NCBI RefSeq assembly: GCF_002807685.1
Contig: NZ_PEAX01000005.1
Location: forward strand, 1 to 64,000
Reading direction: 5' to 3'
Source: Neoalteromonas flava
Lineage (GTDB): Bacteria > Pseudomonadota > Gammaproteobacteria > Enterobacterales > Alteromonadaceae
DNA: 64,000 nt
Positions 17,830 through 29,033 of this stretch are shown one piece after another. A program made the position numbers and the translations under genes. Under the pieces are notes generated by a model. The model was not told where the DNA came from. It searched no databases and saw nothing but the letters and a program-made list of their open reading frames with translations. Each line of letters starts with the position of its first letter. Within the stretch, counting starts at the first letter, position 1.

Positions 17830-18859
17830 GAATTTTATTGCACTATTTATCGAAACAGCGCCCTATTTACTCTTAGGAATGTTGCTGGCCGGGGTTATTC
17901 ACCACTCTATACCACGTCAATGGATTGATAAAACCCTGGGTAAACGCAGTTCAGTGTTGACTGCTGCGGTTATCGGCGCTCCTTTACCTTTGTGCTCATG
18001 CTCAGTGATCCCCGTTGCGATGGGGATCCGCCGCAGCGGTGCCAGCAAGGCAAGTACGGCGAGCTTTTTAGTTGCAACCCCCGAGACAGGTGTTGATTCA
18101 ATCGGTATAACATACGCACTAATGGGGCCTGTAATGGCAATTGCGCGGCCTATTGCTGCGATCAGTTCTGCGGTCGTTACCGGTATCGCTATCGCAATTT
18201 GGGGGCGAGAGTCCACGATTGAGGTAGAACAGCCAGCGACCAAGTCCTGCTGTCATAAGTCCGCGGCACCTAATCCGCAACAAACCTCATTGTGGAATAA
18301 AAGCAAAGCTATTTTGCATTACGGCTTTGATAAATTGCTAGCGGATTTCATGAAATGGTTGCTTATCGGTCTCTTTTTTGCCGCCCTCATCGTTACCTAT
18401 GTGCCGGCTAACTGGATGGCAGAGTACGGGTCAGGCCCTATGGCAATGCTGTTGATGGTCATGGTTTCGATCCCAATGTACATCTGTGCGACTGCATCAA
18501 CGCCTATTGCTGTAGGACTGATGATGGCGGGTGTATCGCCGGGAGCTGCTTTGGTGTTTATGCTCACCGGACCGGCGACAAACATTGCAACATTGATGGT
18601 AATTAAACAGGAATTGGGCAAGCGTGAGTTGCTGGTGTATTTAGTGGCGCTGATTAGCAGTGCTTTAATTGCTGGCTGGGCGCTGGATGGGGTTATTGCG
18701 CAGTTCGATTTGAGTATTAACCTGGCCCATGGCGTACACTCAGACATGCAGTCTTTAATTTATTCATTAAGCGCTATTGTGCTTGCAGTATTAATGATTT
18801 GGCAGATCATCAAGCGCTTTATACCGAGTCAAAAAGCGCACGAGGCGCATAATCACTAA
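17816..18859 (+). CDS. SO_0444-type Cu/Zn efflux permease
   Basis: The 347-residue inner-membrane protein belongs to the DUF318/ArsP-like permease family. TM helices flank PLPLCSCSVIPVAMGIR, whose CSCS pair (C60, C62) lies in the membrane, and TPETGVDSIGITYAL. A second inverted half holds YICATASTPIAVGLM and LTGPATNIATLMV. The cytoplasmic linker carries KSCCHKS and the tail ends in HEAHNH, both possible metal ligands. With a ZntR-like regulator overlapping it upstream, its job is probably metal export. The name follows the Shewanella SO_0444 family. It ends two bases before the convergent DUF4287/DUF5655 gene. Confidence 0.9.
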   Translation: MLVVENFIALFIETAPYLLLGMLLAGVIHHSIPRQWIDKTLGKRSSVLTAAVIGAPLPLCSCSVIPVAMGIRRSGASKASTASFLVATPETGVDSIGITYALMGPVMAIARPIAAISSAVVTGIAIAIWGRESTIEVEQPATKSCCHKSAAPNPQQTSLWNKSKAILHYGFDKLLADFMKWLLIGLFFAALIVTYVPANWMAEYGSGPMAMLLMVMVSIPMYICATASTPIAVGLMMAGVSPGAALVFMLTGPATNIATLMVIKQELGKRELLVYLVALISSALIAGWALDGVIAQFDLSINLAHGVHSDMQSLIYSLSAIVLAVLMIWQIIKRFIPSQKAHEAHNH

Positions 18860-18860
18860 T

Positions 18861-19391
18861 TCAGCTGGCTTCTGCGTAGGCGGCAATGATTAACTGCAAT
18901 AAATCATCATCGACCTGCGCAAGTTCAGTTATTTGCACTCGGTGAGAACACATAGTGCCAAAGGGGCCGGATGATTCAAGCCGACCCTCACAAGCTCTGT
19001 CGTTGAACTTCAAGCCCAGATCGATACGCGTTTTTGTACTGGGTTGAATGAGTGCGAACTGGCGTTTGCGTTTACACGAAACAGATTTGTTCTTGGGGAC
19101 GATCTCCACATCACTGCCGATTGTTTGAATTTGCGTTATCAATGCAGTGTAAATCGGTTTGAGATTCTCTTTACCTTTATATTGCGAATTAACCAATTCT
19201 TCTGGGTCTTTGCTGGCCGCATCACTTTCGCGAAATTTATGGGCAATAAAATTGGCATAGCCATGGCTGATCCCACATTCGCCTTTTAGAAAGGCCATGA
19301 TCTCTCCATGCTTGCTAAAGTTTTTAGGTGCTAGTGTTGTTTTCCATTGCGCTAGTGTTTTACCGGTTTTTTCGAGTAAATTCTCTTCCAT
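18861..19391 (-). CDS. DUF4287 / DUF5655 domain protein
   Basis: The 176-residue soluble protein has an N-terminal DUF4287-type segment (LEKTGKTLAQWKTTLAPKNF, HGYANFIAHKF). The C-terminal DUF5655-type domain follows (KPIYTALITQIQTIGSDVEIVP, KNKSVSCKRKRQFALIQPST, THRVQI-like end). Members are widespread housekeeping-like proteins without a known reaction. The gene stands between the groEL terminator and the permease gene and is probably expressed alone. Confidence 0.85.
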   Translation of the reverse strand: MEENLLEKTGKTLAQWKTTLAPKNFSKHGEIMAFLKGECGISHGYANFIAHKFRESDAASKDPEELVNSQYKGKENLKPIYTALITQIQTIGSDVEIVPKNKSVSCKRKRQFALIQPSTKTRIDLGLKFNDRACEGRLESSGPFGTMCSHRVQITELAQVDDDLLQLIIAAYAEAS

Positions 19392-19459
19392 CTGGTGTCT
19401 CAGGTTAACTCGCCTGTCATCAGTGTAGCTTACTCAGGGCAATAGTTTTATTCTACCCC

Positions 19460-19495
19460 AATAAAAAACCCACGCATTTTGAAATGCGTGGGTTT
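19460..19495 (-). terminator. Terminator of the groESL operon
   Basis: A 14-bp perfect stem (AAACCCACGCATTT and its complement, 19466-19495) is followed on the minus strand by a T run. It lies 26 bases after the groEL stop. Confidence 0.93.
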
Positions 19496-19521
19496 GTCTA
19501 AAGCTAGAGCGCGAGGCTGGC

Positions 19522-21177
<1,656 letters not shown>

Positions 21178-21202
21178 CTAAATTCTGTGTGGGTTAAAAG
21201 TC

Positions 21203-21493
21203 TTACTCAACGATAGCTAGGATGTCGCTTTCGCTCATGATGAGAACTTCCTCACCATCTAACTTCTCGGTTTTCACACCGTAACCGTCATTGAAAATAA
21301 CGGTGTCGCCAACTTTAACGTCAAGCGCTTTAACATCGCCATTTTCAAGTACGCGACCATTTCCCACAGCGATGATTTTGCCACGAGTTGACTTTTCTGC
21401 CGCAGAACCGGTTAATACGATGCCGCCCGCAGACTTACTTTCTTGGTCTTCGCGCTGAACGATAACGCGGTCATGTAAAGGACGAATTGCCAT
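21203..21493 (-). CDS. groES: Co-chaperonin GroES (Hsp10)
   Basis: The 96-residue heptameric lid of GroEL starts [26 protein letters not shown] stands upstream of this ATG. The open frame extends eight codons further but lacks a ribosome-binding site there and would depart from the family. The mobile loop [18 protein letters not shown] and the [15 protein letters not shown] segment are intact. It is transcribed from the sigma-32-type promoter upstream. Confidence 0.98.
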   Translation of the reverse strand: MAIRPLHDRVIVQREDQESKSAGGIVLTGSAAEKSTRGKIIAVGNGRVLENGDVKALDVKVGDTVIFNDGYGVKTEKLDGEEVLIMSESDILAIVE

Positions 21494-21581
21494 TTTCAAA
21501 TCTCCTGAAAATTCCAAATTTACTGGGTTTTTATCTAACGTCCGTTTTAACGGACTGACTAAAAGTTTTTTCTGCGGGGTT

Positions 21582-21609
21582 AAATGGGTATGCCCCTGAT
21601 AAACTCAAG
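21582..21609 (-). promoter_or_regulatory. Sigma-32 heat-shock promoter of groESL
   Basis: On the minus strand CTTGAG (21604-21609) is followed after 15 bases by CCCATTT (21582-21588). This matches the RpoH consensus CTTGAAA/CCCATNT in sequence and spacing. It stands about 90 bases before groES. Confidence 0.85.
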
Positions 21610-21664
21610 GGCTTTCGATGAAAAATTTTAAAAATTTTTACTCTTGGTAGTCGACAAGACTTGT

Positions 21665-22183
21665 TTAGGGTTTTTCAGAGTTGTCGATTTGCTGATTCGG
21701 GTCGGTCTTACGTTCTTGGTATTCACCTTCGATAATATCGCTTTGCTCGGCATTGGAGCGGCGGGTATAGCCATCCTGACCGGATGAATGAAATCCGGTT
21801 TGGGTGAATACATGGGTGTGTACCCGCTGACTGTTTGCCATTCTGTGTAATAAGGCTCGCGCAAATAATTTACGGGTCGGAGGTAAGGTAAAAAGCAGTC
21901 CGATTATGTCGGTGACAAAACCGGGGGTGACAAGCAACACACCAGCAATCACAAGTAACAAACCCTGTGCAAGTTCGTCGCCGGGCAAGGTCCCCTGTTG
22001 CATTTTAGTTTGTGCTTGTTGCAGCGTTGAAAGACCCTCACGCTTCACCAAATACGCGCCAACAAAAGCGGTGACAATAACAATGGCGACCGTATTCCAA
22101 CCACCAATTACCTCACCGACTTGGATTAACAAGGCGATTTCGACAATTGGCATAATCGCAAACAATAAAAATAAGATGCCCAA
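21665..22183 (-). CDS. fxsA: FxsA-family membrane protein
   Basis: The 172-residue cytoplasmic-membrane protein has the FxsA domain with about three to four TM helices. The signature strings are PIVEIALLIQVGEVIGGW, GAYLVKREGL and LLVIAGVLLVTPGFVTDIIG. A hydrophilic tail follows. FxsA of E. coli, when overproduced, relieves exclusion of phage T7 by the F plasmid; its normal role is unclear. The start is TTG with AGAGGA at good spacing. It sits directly upstream of the groESL promoter on the same strand, the usual arrangement in this order. Confidence 0.9.
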   Translation of the reverse strand: MGILFLLFAIMPIVEIALLIQVGEVIGGWNTVAIVIVTAFVGAYLVKREGLSTLQQAQTKMQQGTLPGDELAQGLLLVIAGVLLVTPGFVTDIIGLLFTLPPTRKLFARALLHRMANSQRVHTHVFTQTGFHSSGQDGYTRRSNAEQSDIIEGEYQERKTDPNQQIDNSEKP

Positions 22184-22439
22184 AAATAATATCCTCTGCT
22201 GTGCTTACCCTATTGCAATTGGGCTGTTCGGATTGAAATCAAGCCTGCAATGGAGGTAGTTAGTGTAAGAAAATATGAGTCAAAACGCGATGCTAGCGTA
22301 CAGCGAACGCAAAATATTTACGCGTGGTCGATCAACAATTCCGACACTTACGTATGTAACTTACCATAGTCGTTGACATAGGGACTTGTTACTATGCCGA
22401 CAATTTTGAAATGCTTTGAGCAATTATCAGGTCAATGCT

Positions 22440-22763
22440 ATGAACTCATCGAACAAGTTGGCGTTGGTACTGTGCACAGTGCCAAATAGGGCTACCGGAA
22501 TTGACCTTGCTCGTGCGTTGGTCGCGGCAAAGCTAGCGGCGTGTGTCAATGTTATTGAGGGACTTACATCGGTTTATCAATGGCAAGCAGATGTAGTTGA
22601 AGAACAAGAATATCAATTACTGATAAAAACCTTGCCGGACCAACTTGAGGCTGCATATAAGCTGGTGGTAAGCATGCATCCCTATGATTTACCAGAATGG
22701 GTTGTACTGGATGCTCACGCGAGCAAAGATTATTTGAATTGGATGAAACAAGCGTTGTCATGA
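22440..22763 (+). CDS. cutA: Divalent-cation tolerance protein CutA
   Basis: The 107-residue CutA1 protein forms very stable ferredoxin-like trimers and is linked to copper tolerance, though its mechanism is unsettled. Conserved segments are LAACVNVIEGLTSVYQWQ, EEQEYQLLIKT and HPYDLPEWVVLDA. The ATG chosen has AGGT upstream; an in-frame TTG at 22416 would add eight residues. Its TGA overlaps the ATG of dsbD (ATGA), so the two are translationally coupled, as in many gammaproteobacteria. Confidence 0.95.
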   Translation: MNSSNKLALVLCTVPNRATGIDLARALVAAKLAACVNVIEGLTSVYQWQADVVEEQEYQLLIKTLPDQLEAAYKLVVSMHPYDLPEWVVLDAHASKDYLNWMKQALS

Positions 22764-24586
22764 AGTATAGAAATATCATTTTATTGGTTATCACCTTGGC
22801 GTTGGCCTTTCCATGGGCATGTCAGGCACAGGGACTGAATGGTGGTGATCCACTGGCAGATATATTTGCTGAAGAACCACAGTTTCTTAAAGAAGAGCAA
22901 GCCTTTCAGTTTGACTTCAGCCAGCGCGGCAATGAATTGCTGGTTACTTTCGATATTGCCGACGGTTATTACCTCTATAAGAAGCAATTTAAAACGGTCA
23001 CTAAAGATGTCACTTTAGGGCAACCCACGTTTCCAGTCGGGACTGAAATTGAAGACGAGTTTTTTGGTGTATCTGAGGTCTTTTTCAACCAGCTATCGTT
23101 AACGTTTCCTATCGAGGAAGCCAAGCAAGACGGCTCGGTAAAACTGCGGTATCAAGGTTGCGCTGAGGCTGGATTATGTTACCCACCGACTACACGGGTG
23201 ATTTATTTAGATGCAGTAGGCAGTGACAATACAGATAGTGAATTAACCGCTAACGCTATCGAAGAAAGCGATGGAACCGGTGAATCTGGTGTTTCTCAAC
23301 AGTTTGACTTAGCTGAACGCCTAGCGTCTGACGAAGGTTTGCTGATTACTCTGTTGCTATTTTTGGCGTTAGGCATCGGTTTAGCGTTTACGCCTTGTGT
23401 ATTCCCGATGTACCCGATTTTATCCGGTATTGTCATTGGACAGGGTAAACAAATCAAAACCTCAAAAGCCTTCACCCTGTCATTTGTATATGTGCAGGGT
23501 ATGGCGATCACATACTCTTTACTGGGGTTGATTGTCGCTTCTGCCGGCGTTAAGTTCCAGGCCGCACTGCAACATCCAGCAATATTGATTGTACTGATCG
23601 TCATCTTTGTATTGTTGGCGCTGGTGATGTTTGGTGCCTACGAATTACAACTGCCCAGTCGTTGGCAAGAAAAGCTCAATAATCTAAGTAACCAGCAGAA
23701 AGGTGGTAGTTGGATTGGGGTATTTTTTATGGGCATGATTTCGGGCTTGGTCGCATCACCCTGCACCACAGCACCATTAACCGGGATCTTGTTATTTATC
23801 GCTCAATCCGGTGATTTAACCTTAGGTTTTATTTCTTTGTATGCGCTGAGTATTGGTATGGGTATACCGCTTATTCTGTTTGGCATGACCGGGGGTAAGT
23901 TGTTGCCTAAAGCGGGCAATTGGATGAACGTGGTTAAGGTCACTTTTGGCTTTATGATGTTAGCGGTTGCGATATTGTTTATTGAGCGCTTATGGATCAG
24001 CATGTGGACAGATGTAATGTATGCCGTTCTGGGTTTTGCCACATTTAGCTATTTCTACGTGATGAATCAAGAAACGTCACTTAGCTTTGCCAAAGGCGTA
24101 CGTTCCTTTGTCATTTTTGCAGGCCTTATTGCGTCAGCGTTCTATGGCTACAATACGCTGCAATTCAACCAAGGGGGGCAACACTCAACAGGTGAAACAG
24201 TAAAGGTTGAGTCAACGCATCCGGAGTTTGTGGTAGTTAGAGATTTAGCCGATTTTGAAGCTAAATTGGGCCGTGCAGTGGGTGACGGTAAAAGTGTAAT
24301 GCTCGATTTGTATGCTGATTGGTGTGTTGCATGTAAAGAATTTGAAAAGTACACCTTTCCCGACCCGGCTGTGGTTGACGCACTGAGCGAAACCGTTTGG
24401 ATGCAAATTGATTTGACGGATAACACACCGTCGAACCTTGAGTTCCAAGAAACCTTTGCTGTGCTCGGCTTACCCACCATCTTATTTTTTGATAAAACTG
24501 GGCGGGAGTTGAGCAAGGCGCGAGTCACCGGCTTTATGCGTGCGGAACCTTTTGTTGCACATGTTCGTCGCAACCTTCCTAAGTAG
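22760..24586 (+). CDS. dsbD: Thiol:disulfide interchange protein DsbD
   Basis: DsbD carries electrons from cytoplasmic thioredoxin across the inner membrane to DsbC, CcmG and other periplasmic thiols. The 608-residue protein has a signal peptide (MKYRNIILLVITLALAFPWA) and an N-terminal DsbD-alpha domain with the Cys pair in GCAEAGLCYPP. Eight TM helices follow with the redox Cys in FTPCVFPMYPI and SPCTTAPLTG. A C-terminal thioredoxin domain carries ADWCVACKEFEKYTF. The start at the ATGA overlap with cutA is preferred over a frame extension reaching into cutA. Confidence 0.97.
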   Translation: MKYRNIILLVITLALAFPWACQAQGLNGGDPLADIFAEEPQFLKEEQAFQFDFSQRGNELLVTFDIADGYYLYKKQFKTVTKDVTLGQPTFPVGTEIEDEFFGVSEVFFNQLSLTFPIEEAKQDGSVKLRYQGCAEAGLCYPPTTRVIYLDAVGSDNTDSELTANAIEESDGTGESGVSQQFDLAERLASDEGLLITLLLFLALGIGLAFTPCVFPMYPILSGIVIGQGKQIKTSKAFTLSFVYVQGMAITYSLLGLIVASAGVKFQAALQHPAILIVLIVIFVLLALVMFGAYELQLPSRWQEKLNNLSNQQKGGSWIGVFFMGMISGLVASPCTTAPLTGILLFIAQSGDLTLGFISLYALSIGMGIPLILFGMTGGKLLPKAGNWMNVVKVTFGFMMLAVAILFIERLWISMWTDVMYAVLGFATFSYFYVMNQETSLSFAKGVRSFVIFAGLIASAFYGYNTLQFNQGGQHSTGETVKVESTHPEFVVVRDLADFEAKLGRAVGDGKSVMLDLYADWCVACKEFEKYTFPDPAVVDALSETVWMQIDLTDNTPSNLEFQETFAVLGLPTILFFDKTGRELSKARVTGFMRAEPFVAHVRRNLPK

Positions 24587-25400
24587 CGCTACTCGGCCTG
24601 TCGCTGCAACGCGATTGCAGCGACACTCATTGTTGCTCGCCCTGTTTTATTGGTTATTCTCAAGCGCTAGTCTGGCAGCTGACTGTTTTGATGGTTGGTT
24701 CTGTGTTGACCGAGAAAGTCGTTCGGGCCGGTTGCAACTGTATAATCAAACCCAGTATCCCGTGGTCGTTACCATCAATGCATCTTGGCGCACCAGCAAC
24801 GGCGTACAAGAGCTAGAAAAAACCGTCAATTTGTTATCTACAAAGCCAGTTACCATAGTGCAATTTGAGTCAGGTGATGCAAAATCTCTGGCTCGATTGC
24901 GATACTCAGTGCAATGGGCTGGTGGTCGCCTAAACGCCAAGCATGACCCAAATACAGTTTATTATTACCCCTTTGCCGCGAAACAAGCATTTACTAAAGT
25001 GCAAGGCTTTGGTGGGGCATTTAGTCATACCGGAGCATCGCGTTATGCGGTTGACTTTGCTGTTCCGGTAGGCACACCCATCCATGCAGCAAGGGACGGT
25101 ATTGTTATTGATACTGAAGCGTCGCACACCCGCGGTGGAAGCTCACGTCGCTATGCGCGTTATGCCAACTATATTGTTATTTTACATAATGATGGTACGA
25201 CCGGTGAGTACCACCATCTGCAGCATCGTGGGGTAGAAGTAAACCGCGGCGATCGCGTTTCTGCAGGTCAGTTGATTGGTTATTCCGGTAACACAGGCTT
25301 TTCGTCATTGCCACATTTGCATTTTGCAGTCTATCGGCCGTTATCTCACGGCAATTATGAATCCCTTCCTTTTCGATTTATTGACGACCAACCTCGCTAA
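24561..25400 (+). CDS. Periplasmic M23-family (LytM) metallopeptidase
   Basis: The protein has an N-terminal signal/anchor stretch (HSLLLALFYWLFSSASLAADC), a small beta domain, and a C-terminal LytM/M23 domain. Zinc-ligand motifs are visible as HTGASRYAVDF (HxxxxxxxD) and LPHLHFAVY (HxH). M23 enzymes cut peptidoglycan cross-bridges or act as envelope regulators. The start is not certain. The frame opens with GTG at 24540 and has ATG at 24561, both overlapping dsbD; a TTG within the hairpin after dsbD would place translation fully outside it. It is probably co-transcribed with cutA-dsbD. Confidence 0.85.
   Translation: MFVATFLSSATRPVAATRLQRHSLLLALFYWLFSSASLAADCFDGWFCVDRESRSGRLQLYNQTQYPVVVTINASWRTSNGVQELEKTVNLLSTKPVTIVQFESGDAKSLARLRYSVQWAGGRLNAKHDPNTVYYYPFAAKQAFTKVQGFGGAFSHTGASRYAVDFAVPVGTPIHAARDGIVIDTEASHTRGGSSRRYARYANYIVILHNDGTTGEYHHLQHRGVEVNRGDRVSAGQLIGYSGNTGFSSLPHLHFAVYRPLSHGNYESLPFRFIDDQPR
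24599..24625 (+). other. Perfect hairpin just after the dsbD stop
   Basis: TGTCGCTGCAA and TTGCAGCGACA pair over 11 bp around a CGCGA loop, 13 bases after the dsbD stop. It lies inside the signal-peptide region of the M23 peptidase frame. No T run follows, so it is not a classical terminator. It may limit read-through or mark where the M23 start really lies. Confidence 0.55.
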
Positions 25401-25443
25401 AATGTCGGCAAAAAAGCAAGATAAACCTCATTAGACCAGTATT

Positions 25444-25474
25444 TTGCTGAGATCTTGCAGGTTTTGTCTATAAT
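25444..25474 (+). promoter_or_regulatory. Putative sigma-70 promoter of aroQ-accB-accC
   Basis: TTGCTG (25444-25449) and a perfect TATAAT (25469-25474) are separated by 19 bases in the 188-base gap upstream of aroQ. The long spacer makes the -35 assignment tentative; the -10 is good. Confidence 0.45.
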
Positions 25475-25588
25475 TCCTGTCTGAGTGTAAATTGAGTCAA
25501 ATAACAGGTTAAATATTCAGCAATCTGTTAAATGACGGAGTTAATGTGTTAGTTTAGCTGCACGTTCATTGCAAATGGCTGCGAAATT

Positions 25589-26029
25589 TTGAAGTTACTG
25601 TTACTTAATGGCCCCAACTTAAACATGTTGGGTACCCGTGAACCAGAAAAATACGGTTCAGAAAGTCTACAAAACATCGTTACGCGTCTGACTAAAGAAG
25701 CCGACGCGTTAGGTATTCAGATGGCACACGTGCAATCCAATGCTGAGCACGAACTGATTGATGCAATACATGCTGCTGCAGGCGAGTATCAAGGGATTTT
25801 AATTAATCCAGCGGCATTTACGCATACCAGTGTCGCACTGCGAGATGCACTGCTGAGCGTTGCTCTGCCTTTTGTTGAGGTGCATTTATCCAATGTACAT
25901 GCGCGTGAGCCATTTCGTCAGCACTCATATTTATCTGATATTGCCATAGGTGTTATCTGTGGCTTCGGTGCAAACAGCTATAGCCTGGGACTGAATGCAC
26001 TTGTAACTTACTTAAAACAACAATCTTAA
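25589..26029 (+). CDS. aroQ: Type II 3-dehydroquinate dehydratase
   Basis: AroQ catalyses the third step of the shikimate pathway as a dodecamer. The 146-residue length is typical. The active-site strings are [19 protein letters not shown] (catalytic Arg and Tyr on the lid), [17 protein letters not shown] and [19 protein letters not shown] (catalytic His). The start is TTG ([10 protein letters not shown]); no ATG exists at this position in frame. It is followed by accB-accC, a conserved gammaproteobacterial arrangement. Confidence 0.96.
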   Translation: MKLLLLNGPNLNMLGTREPEKYGSESLQNIVTRLTKEADALGIQMAHVQSNAEHELIDAIHAAAGEYQGILINPAAFTHTSVALRDALLSVALPFVEVHLSNVHAREPFRQHSYLSDIAIGVICGFGANSYSLGLNALVTYLKQQS

Positions 26030-26045
26030 AAGACAGAGACAAATT

Positions 26046-26495
26046 ATGGACATTAGAAAGATCAAGAAACTCATAGAGTTAGTGGAAGAGTCGGGAATTG
26101 CAGAGCTTGAGATCACTGAAGGTGAAGAGTCGGTGCGTATCCATCGCGGCTCTAGCCAAGCGGTTATGCAGCAACCCATGCAATATGCTGCACCCGTAGC
26201 AGCACCTGCGGCTCCTGCTGCACCAGCCGCACCTGCAGCTGCTCCAGTGGCTGAAATTAGCGGTCACGTGGTTAAGTCACCTATGGTCGGTACTTTCTAT
26301 CGTGCGTCATCACCAGAAGCGAAACCTTTTGTTGAGGTTGGCCAAACAGTCAATGTTGGTGACACATTGTGTATCGTTGAGGCGATGAAAATGATGAACC
26401 AAATCGAAGCCGACAAAGCCGGAGTTGTGCGTGAGATTTTGGTAGAAAACCAAGACGCTGTTGAATTCGACCAACCGATGTTCATTATTGAATAA
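26046..26495 (+). CDS. accB: Biotin carboxyl carrier protein of acetyl-CoA carboxylase
   Basis: AccB carries biotin between the biotin carboxylase and the carboxyltransferase in the first step of fatty acid synthesis. The 149-residue protein starts [21 protein letters not shown] long Ala/Pro linker follows (about residues 48-75, repeats of AAPAAP). The C-terminal biotinyl domain carries the biotinylated Lys115 in [12 protein letters not shown] and the usual thumb segment. It is 16 bases after aroQ and 14 bases before accC. Confidence 0.97.
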   Translation: MDIRKIKKLIELVEESGIAELEITEGEESVRIHRGSSQAVMQQPMQYAAPVAAPAAPAAPAAPAAAPVAEISGHVVKSPMVGTFYRASSPEAKPFVEVGQTVNVGDTLCIVEAMKMMNQIEADKAGVVREILVENQDAVEFDQPMFIIE

Positions 26496-26509
26496 GCGAG
26501 TATCCCACT

Positions 26510-27853
26510 ATGCTTGATAAAGTATTGATAGCAAACCGTGGAGAGATCGCTTTACGGATCTTACGCGCTTGCAAAGAACTTGGGATTAAGACTGTCGCAG
26601 TGCATTCCACTGCTGACCAGAATCTCAAGCACGTGCTGTTGGCCGACGAGTCCATATGTATTGGTAAGCCATCAGCCACTGAAAGTTATTTGAACATTCC
26701 TCGGATCATTGCGGCCGCAGAAGTAACTAACTCCATTGCTATTCATCCGGGTTATGGATTTCTAGCCGAAAATGCCGATTTTGCAGAGGCGGTCGAACGT
26801 TCTGGCTTTATTTTTGTTGGGCCAACCGCGGATACCATCAATCTTATGGGCGATAAAGTCTCTGCCATCAGTGCGATGAAGAAAGCGGGGGTGCCTTGTG
26901 TGCCTGGCTCCGATGGACCATTGACCAACGATACTGAAAAGAACAAAAGTATTGCCAAGCGTATTGGCTATCCAATAATCGTTAAAGCCGCGGGTGGCGG
27001 TGGTGGTCGTGGTATGCGTGTGGTGCGCAGCGAGGCTGAATTGATCAATGCCATCAGCACCACACAGGCGGAAGCCGGTGCCGCGTTTGGCAACAGCATG
27101 GTTTACATGGAGAAGTTTCTTGAGAATCCACGCCATGTTGAGATCCAAGTATTGGCCGACGGTCAGGGCAATGCCATCCACTTAGCGGAACGTGATTGCT
27201 CTATGCAGCGACGCCATCAGAAGGTTGTAGAAGAAGCGCCTGCACCTGGAATTTCTGAGCAAATGCGTAACAAGATAGGTGAACGCTGCCGCCGTGCGTG
27301 TATAGAAATTGGCTATCGTGGTGCTGGAACATTTGAGTTCTTGTACGAAAATGGCGAATTCTATTTCATCGAAATGAATACGCGTATTCAGGTTGAACAT
27401 CCAGTGTCTGAAATGATCACTGGGGTTGATTTGATCAAAGAGCAATTGCGCATTGCAGCAGGTCAACCCTTGTCTATCGATCAGTCGCAAATCAAAGTGC
27501 GTGGACATGCTATCGAGTGCCGCATCAACGCTGAAGATCCAGATACATTCATTCCTAGCCCCGGCAATATCAATATGTTTCATTCGCCGGGCGGATTGGG
27601 CGTGCGCTGGGATTCGCATATCTATGCTGGCTATAGCGTTCCCCCTTACTATGATTCAATGATTGGTAAATTGATCACATACGGTGAAAGCCGTGATGAA
27701 GCCATCGCGCGCATGCGTCATGCGCTAGATGAGCTGGTGATCGAAGGGATTAAGACAAATATTCCGTTGCAACGTAAGATCATGGCTGACGAGAACTTCT
27801 CCGCTGGTGGTACGAACATCCACTATTTAGAAAAGAAGCTTGGTATGGCATAA
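26510..27853 (+). CDS. accC: Biotin carboxylase subunit of acetyl-CoA carboxylase
   Basis: AccC carboxylates biotin on AccB with ATP and bicarbonate. The 447-residue ATP-grasp enzyme begins [20 protein letters not shown]. It shows the glycine-rich loop [16 protein letters not shown] and the catalytic segment [18 protein letters not shown]. It forms one operon with aroQ and accB and is followed by a terminator. Confidence 0.98.
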   Translation: MLDKVLIANRGEIALRILRACKELGIKTVAVHSTADQNLKHVLLADESICIGKPSATESYLNIPRIIAAAEVTNSIAIHPGYGFLAENADFAEAVERSGFIFVGPTADTINLMGDKVSAISAMKKAGVPCVPGSDGPLTNDTEKNKSIAKRIGYPIIVKAAGGGGGRGMRVVRSEAELINAISTTQAEAGAAFGNSMVYMEKFLENPRHVEIQVLADGQGNAIHLAERDCSMQRRHQKVVEEAPAPGISEQMRNKIGERCRRACIEIGYRGAGTFEFLYENGEFYFIEMNTRIQVEHPVSEMITGVDLIKEQLRIAAGQPLSIDQSQIKVRGHAIECRINAEDPDTFIPSPGNINMFHSPGGLGVRWDSHIYAGYSVPPYYDSMIGKLITYGESRDEAIARMRHALDELVIEGIKTNIPLQRKIMADENFSAGGTNIHYLEKKLGMA

Positions 27854-27898
27854 GCTATAGCTGTTGAGCACGGTCGCTAATGCGAATGCTGGATTTTT

Positions 27899-27930
27899 AA
27901 GAAGGCCCCTCTACTAGAGGGGTTTCTTAT
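27899..27930 (+). terminator. Terminator after accC
   Basis: CCCCTCT and AGAGGGG form a 7-bp stem around ACT, extended by AAGAA/TTCTT outside. The T-rich tail ends the aroQ-accBC transcript. Confidence 0.85.
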
Positions 27931-28106
27931 TCTTGCTTGCGCAAACGTGTGCAAAAATCATTTATAAGTGAGTTTTGGTTCAGTTAGGTCGCAAGGTTTT
28001 GTATCAACTGGGTGTAAATGAATGTGAGCAAACTTAATTCGAGTCAGCTAATATTGACTAGCAGTGCTCAATGATGCTGGTTCTATTTTAATCAAGGAGT
28101 CTATAT

Positions 28107-29033
28107 TTGTTGACCCGATTTGGTGTTCTTGCGGTTGGATTTGCGCTTTTCTATGGTACTTGGGTTGCGCCCGTAAACGCTAGTTTCAGTCAAAAACTGG
28201 ATTTACAGAGTCGAGTCGATAAGCGCTCTGATCGAGCGGTGCGGTATCAATATCGTGCGCGTTATTACCCCCAATTTACTTTTGATAATAGCTGGAGTGC
28301 CCATGCCTTTGCGGTAACCGGTGATGACTTTGCTTCCAGCCATAACACCGTCGACGATGGTGCAGCAGATTATTTTTATTTGCGTCGCTTGTATCTGCGT
28401 CATCAGGCCAGCTACGGCAAGACCGAATTGGGCATTATTCCAACCTATAAAGGAAGAGTGTCGTCCTCCGGTCTATCCAAGGACGGCTGGATTGCTGGGG
28501 TACGTCATGTGCGACAACTGGACAATAGCAGCCAATTTGAAGTGGTTGTTGGACAACTCAATGAGTTAGATCCGGCGCGTGCGTTCAATGCTCCCGACAA
28601 GCTAGATTATGTTGAACTGGAATATTCAGCGCGCATGGACAAACGCAGTAGTTACGAATTTAGCTTAGAGCGAATGACGGAAGCAAACTTTATCCGTAGT
28701 GAGTTTCGTTACAAGTTCGCTCAAGAACATACCGTCTTTGCTGAATGGGTCAAACGCGCTGAAAACAGTCAATCTAAACTAGTGCTGGGGCTAGAAGGAA
28801 ATATTGTACTTGGGCAACAGCCGATCGAATACTTTGCGCACTACAGTTACGTTAGCCCAGAGTTTGGTTTACGGGCGGAATTAACTGAAGATTTTCTTGG
28901 TGATGGTCACGGGATGTCAGCTGAACTCAGTGCTGATATTGGCGCTACAGATTTTGCTTGGTTTGTAAGGGTGGACTTAGTCGAGGGCAGGTCACGTTTG
29001 CTCGCAGGCATGAGCTGGTCATTTCGTTCATAA
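28107..29033 (+). CDS. Outer-membrane beta-barrel protein (porin-like, function unknown)
   Basis: The 308-residue protein has a signal peptide ending at VNA near residue 25. It then shows alternating amphipathic strands rich in Tyr and Arg (VRYQYRARYYPQF, DYFYLRRLYLRH, YEFSLERM), closing with a terminal aromatic strand MSWSFRS. This layout is that of an outer-membrane barrel of about 12-16 strands. The start is TTG with AAGGAG seven bases upstream. It stands alone between two hairpins. No specific family is recognized; the substrate is unknown. Confidence 0.7.
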   Translation: MLTRFGVLAVGFALFYGTWVAPVNASFSQKLDLQSRVDKRSDRAVRYQYRARYYPQFTFDNSWSAHAFAVTGDDFASSHNTVDDGAADYFYLRRLYLRHQASYGKTELGIIPTYKGRVSSSGLSKDGWIAGVRHVRQLDNSSQFEVVVGQLNELDPARAFNAPDKLDYVELEYSARMDKRSSYEFSLERMTEANFIRSEFRYKFAQEHTVFAEWVKRAENSQSKLVLGLEGNIVLGQQPIEYFAHYSYVSPEFGLRAELTEDFLGDGHGMSAELSADIGATDFAWFVRVDLVEGRSRLLAGMSWSFRS

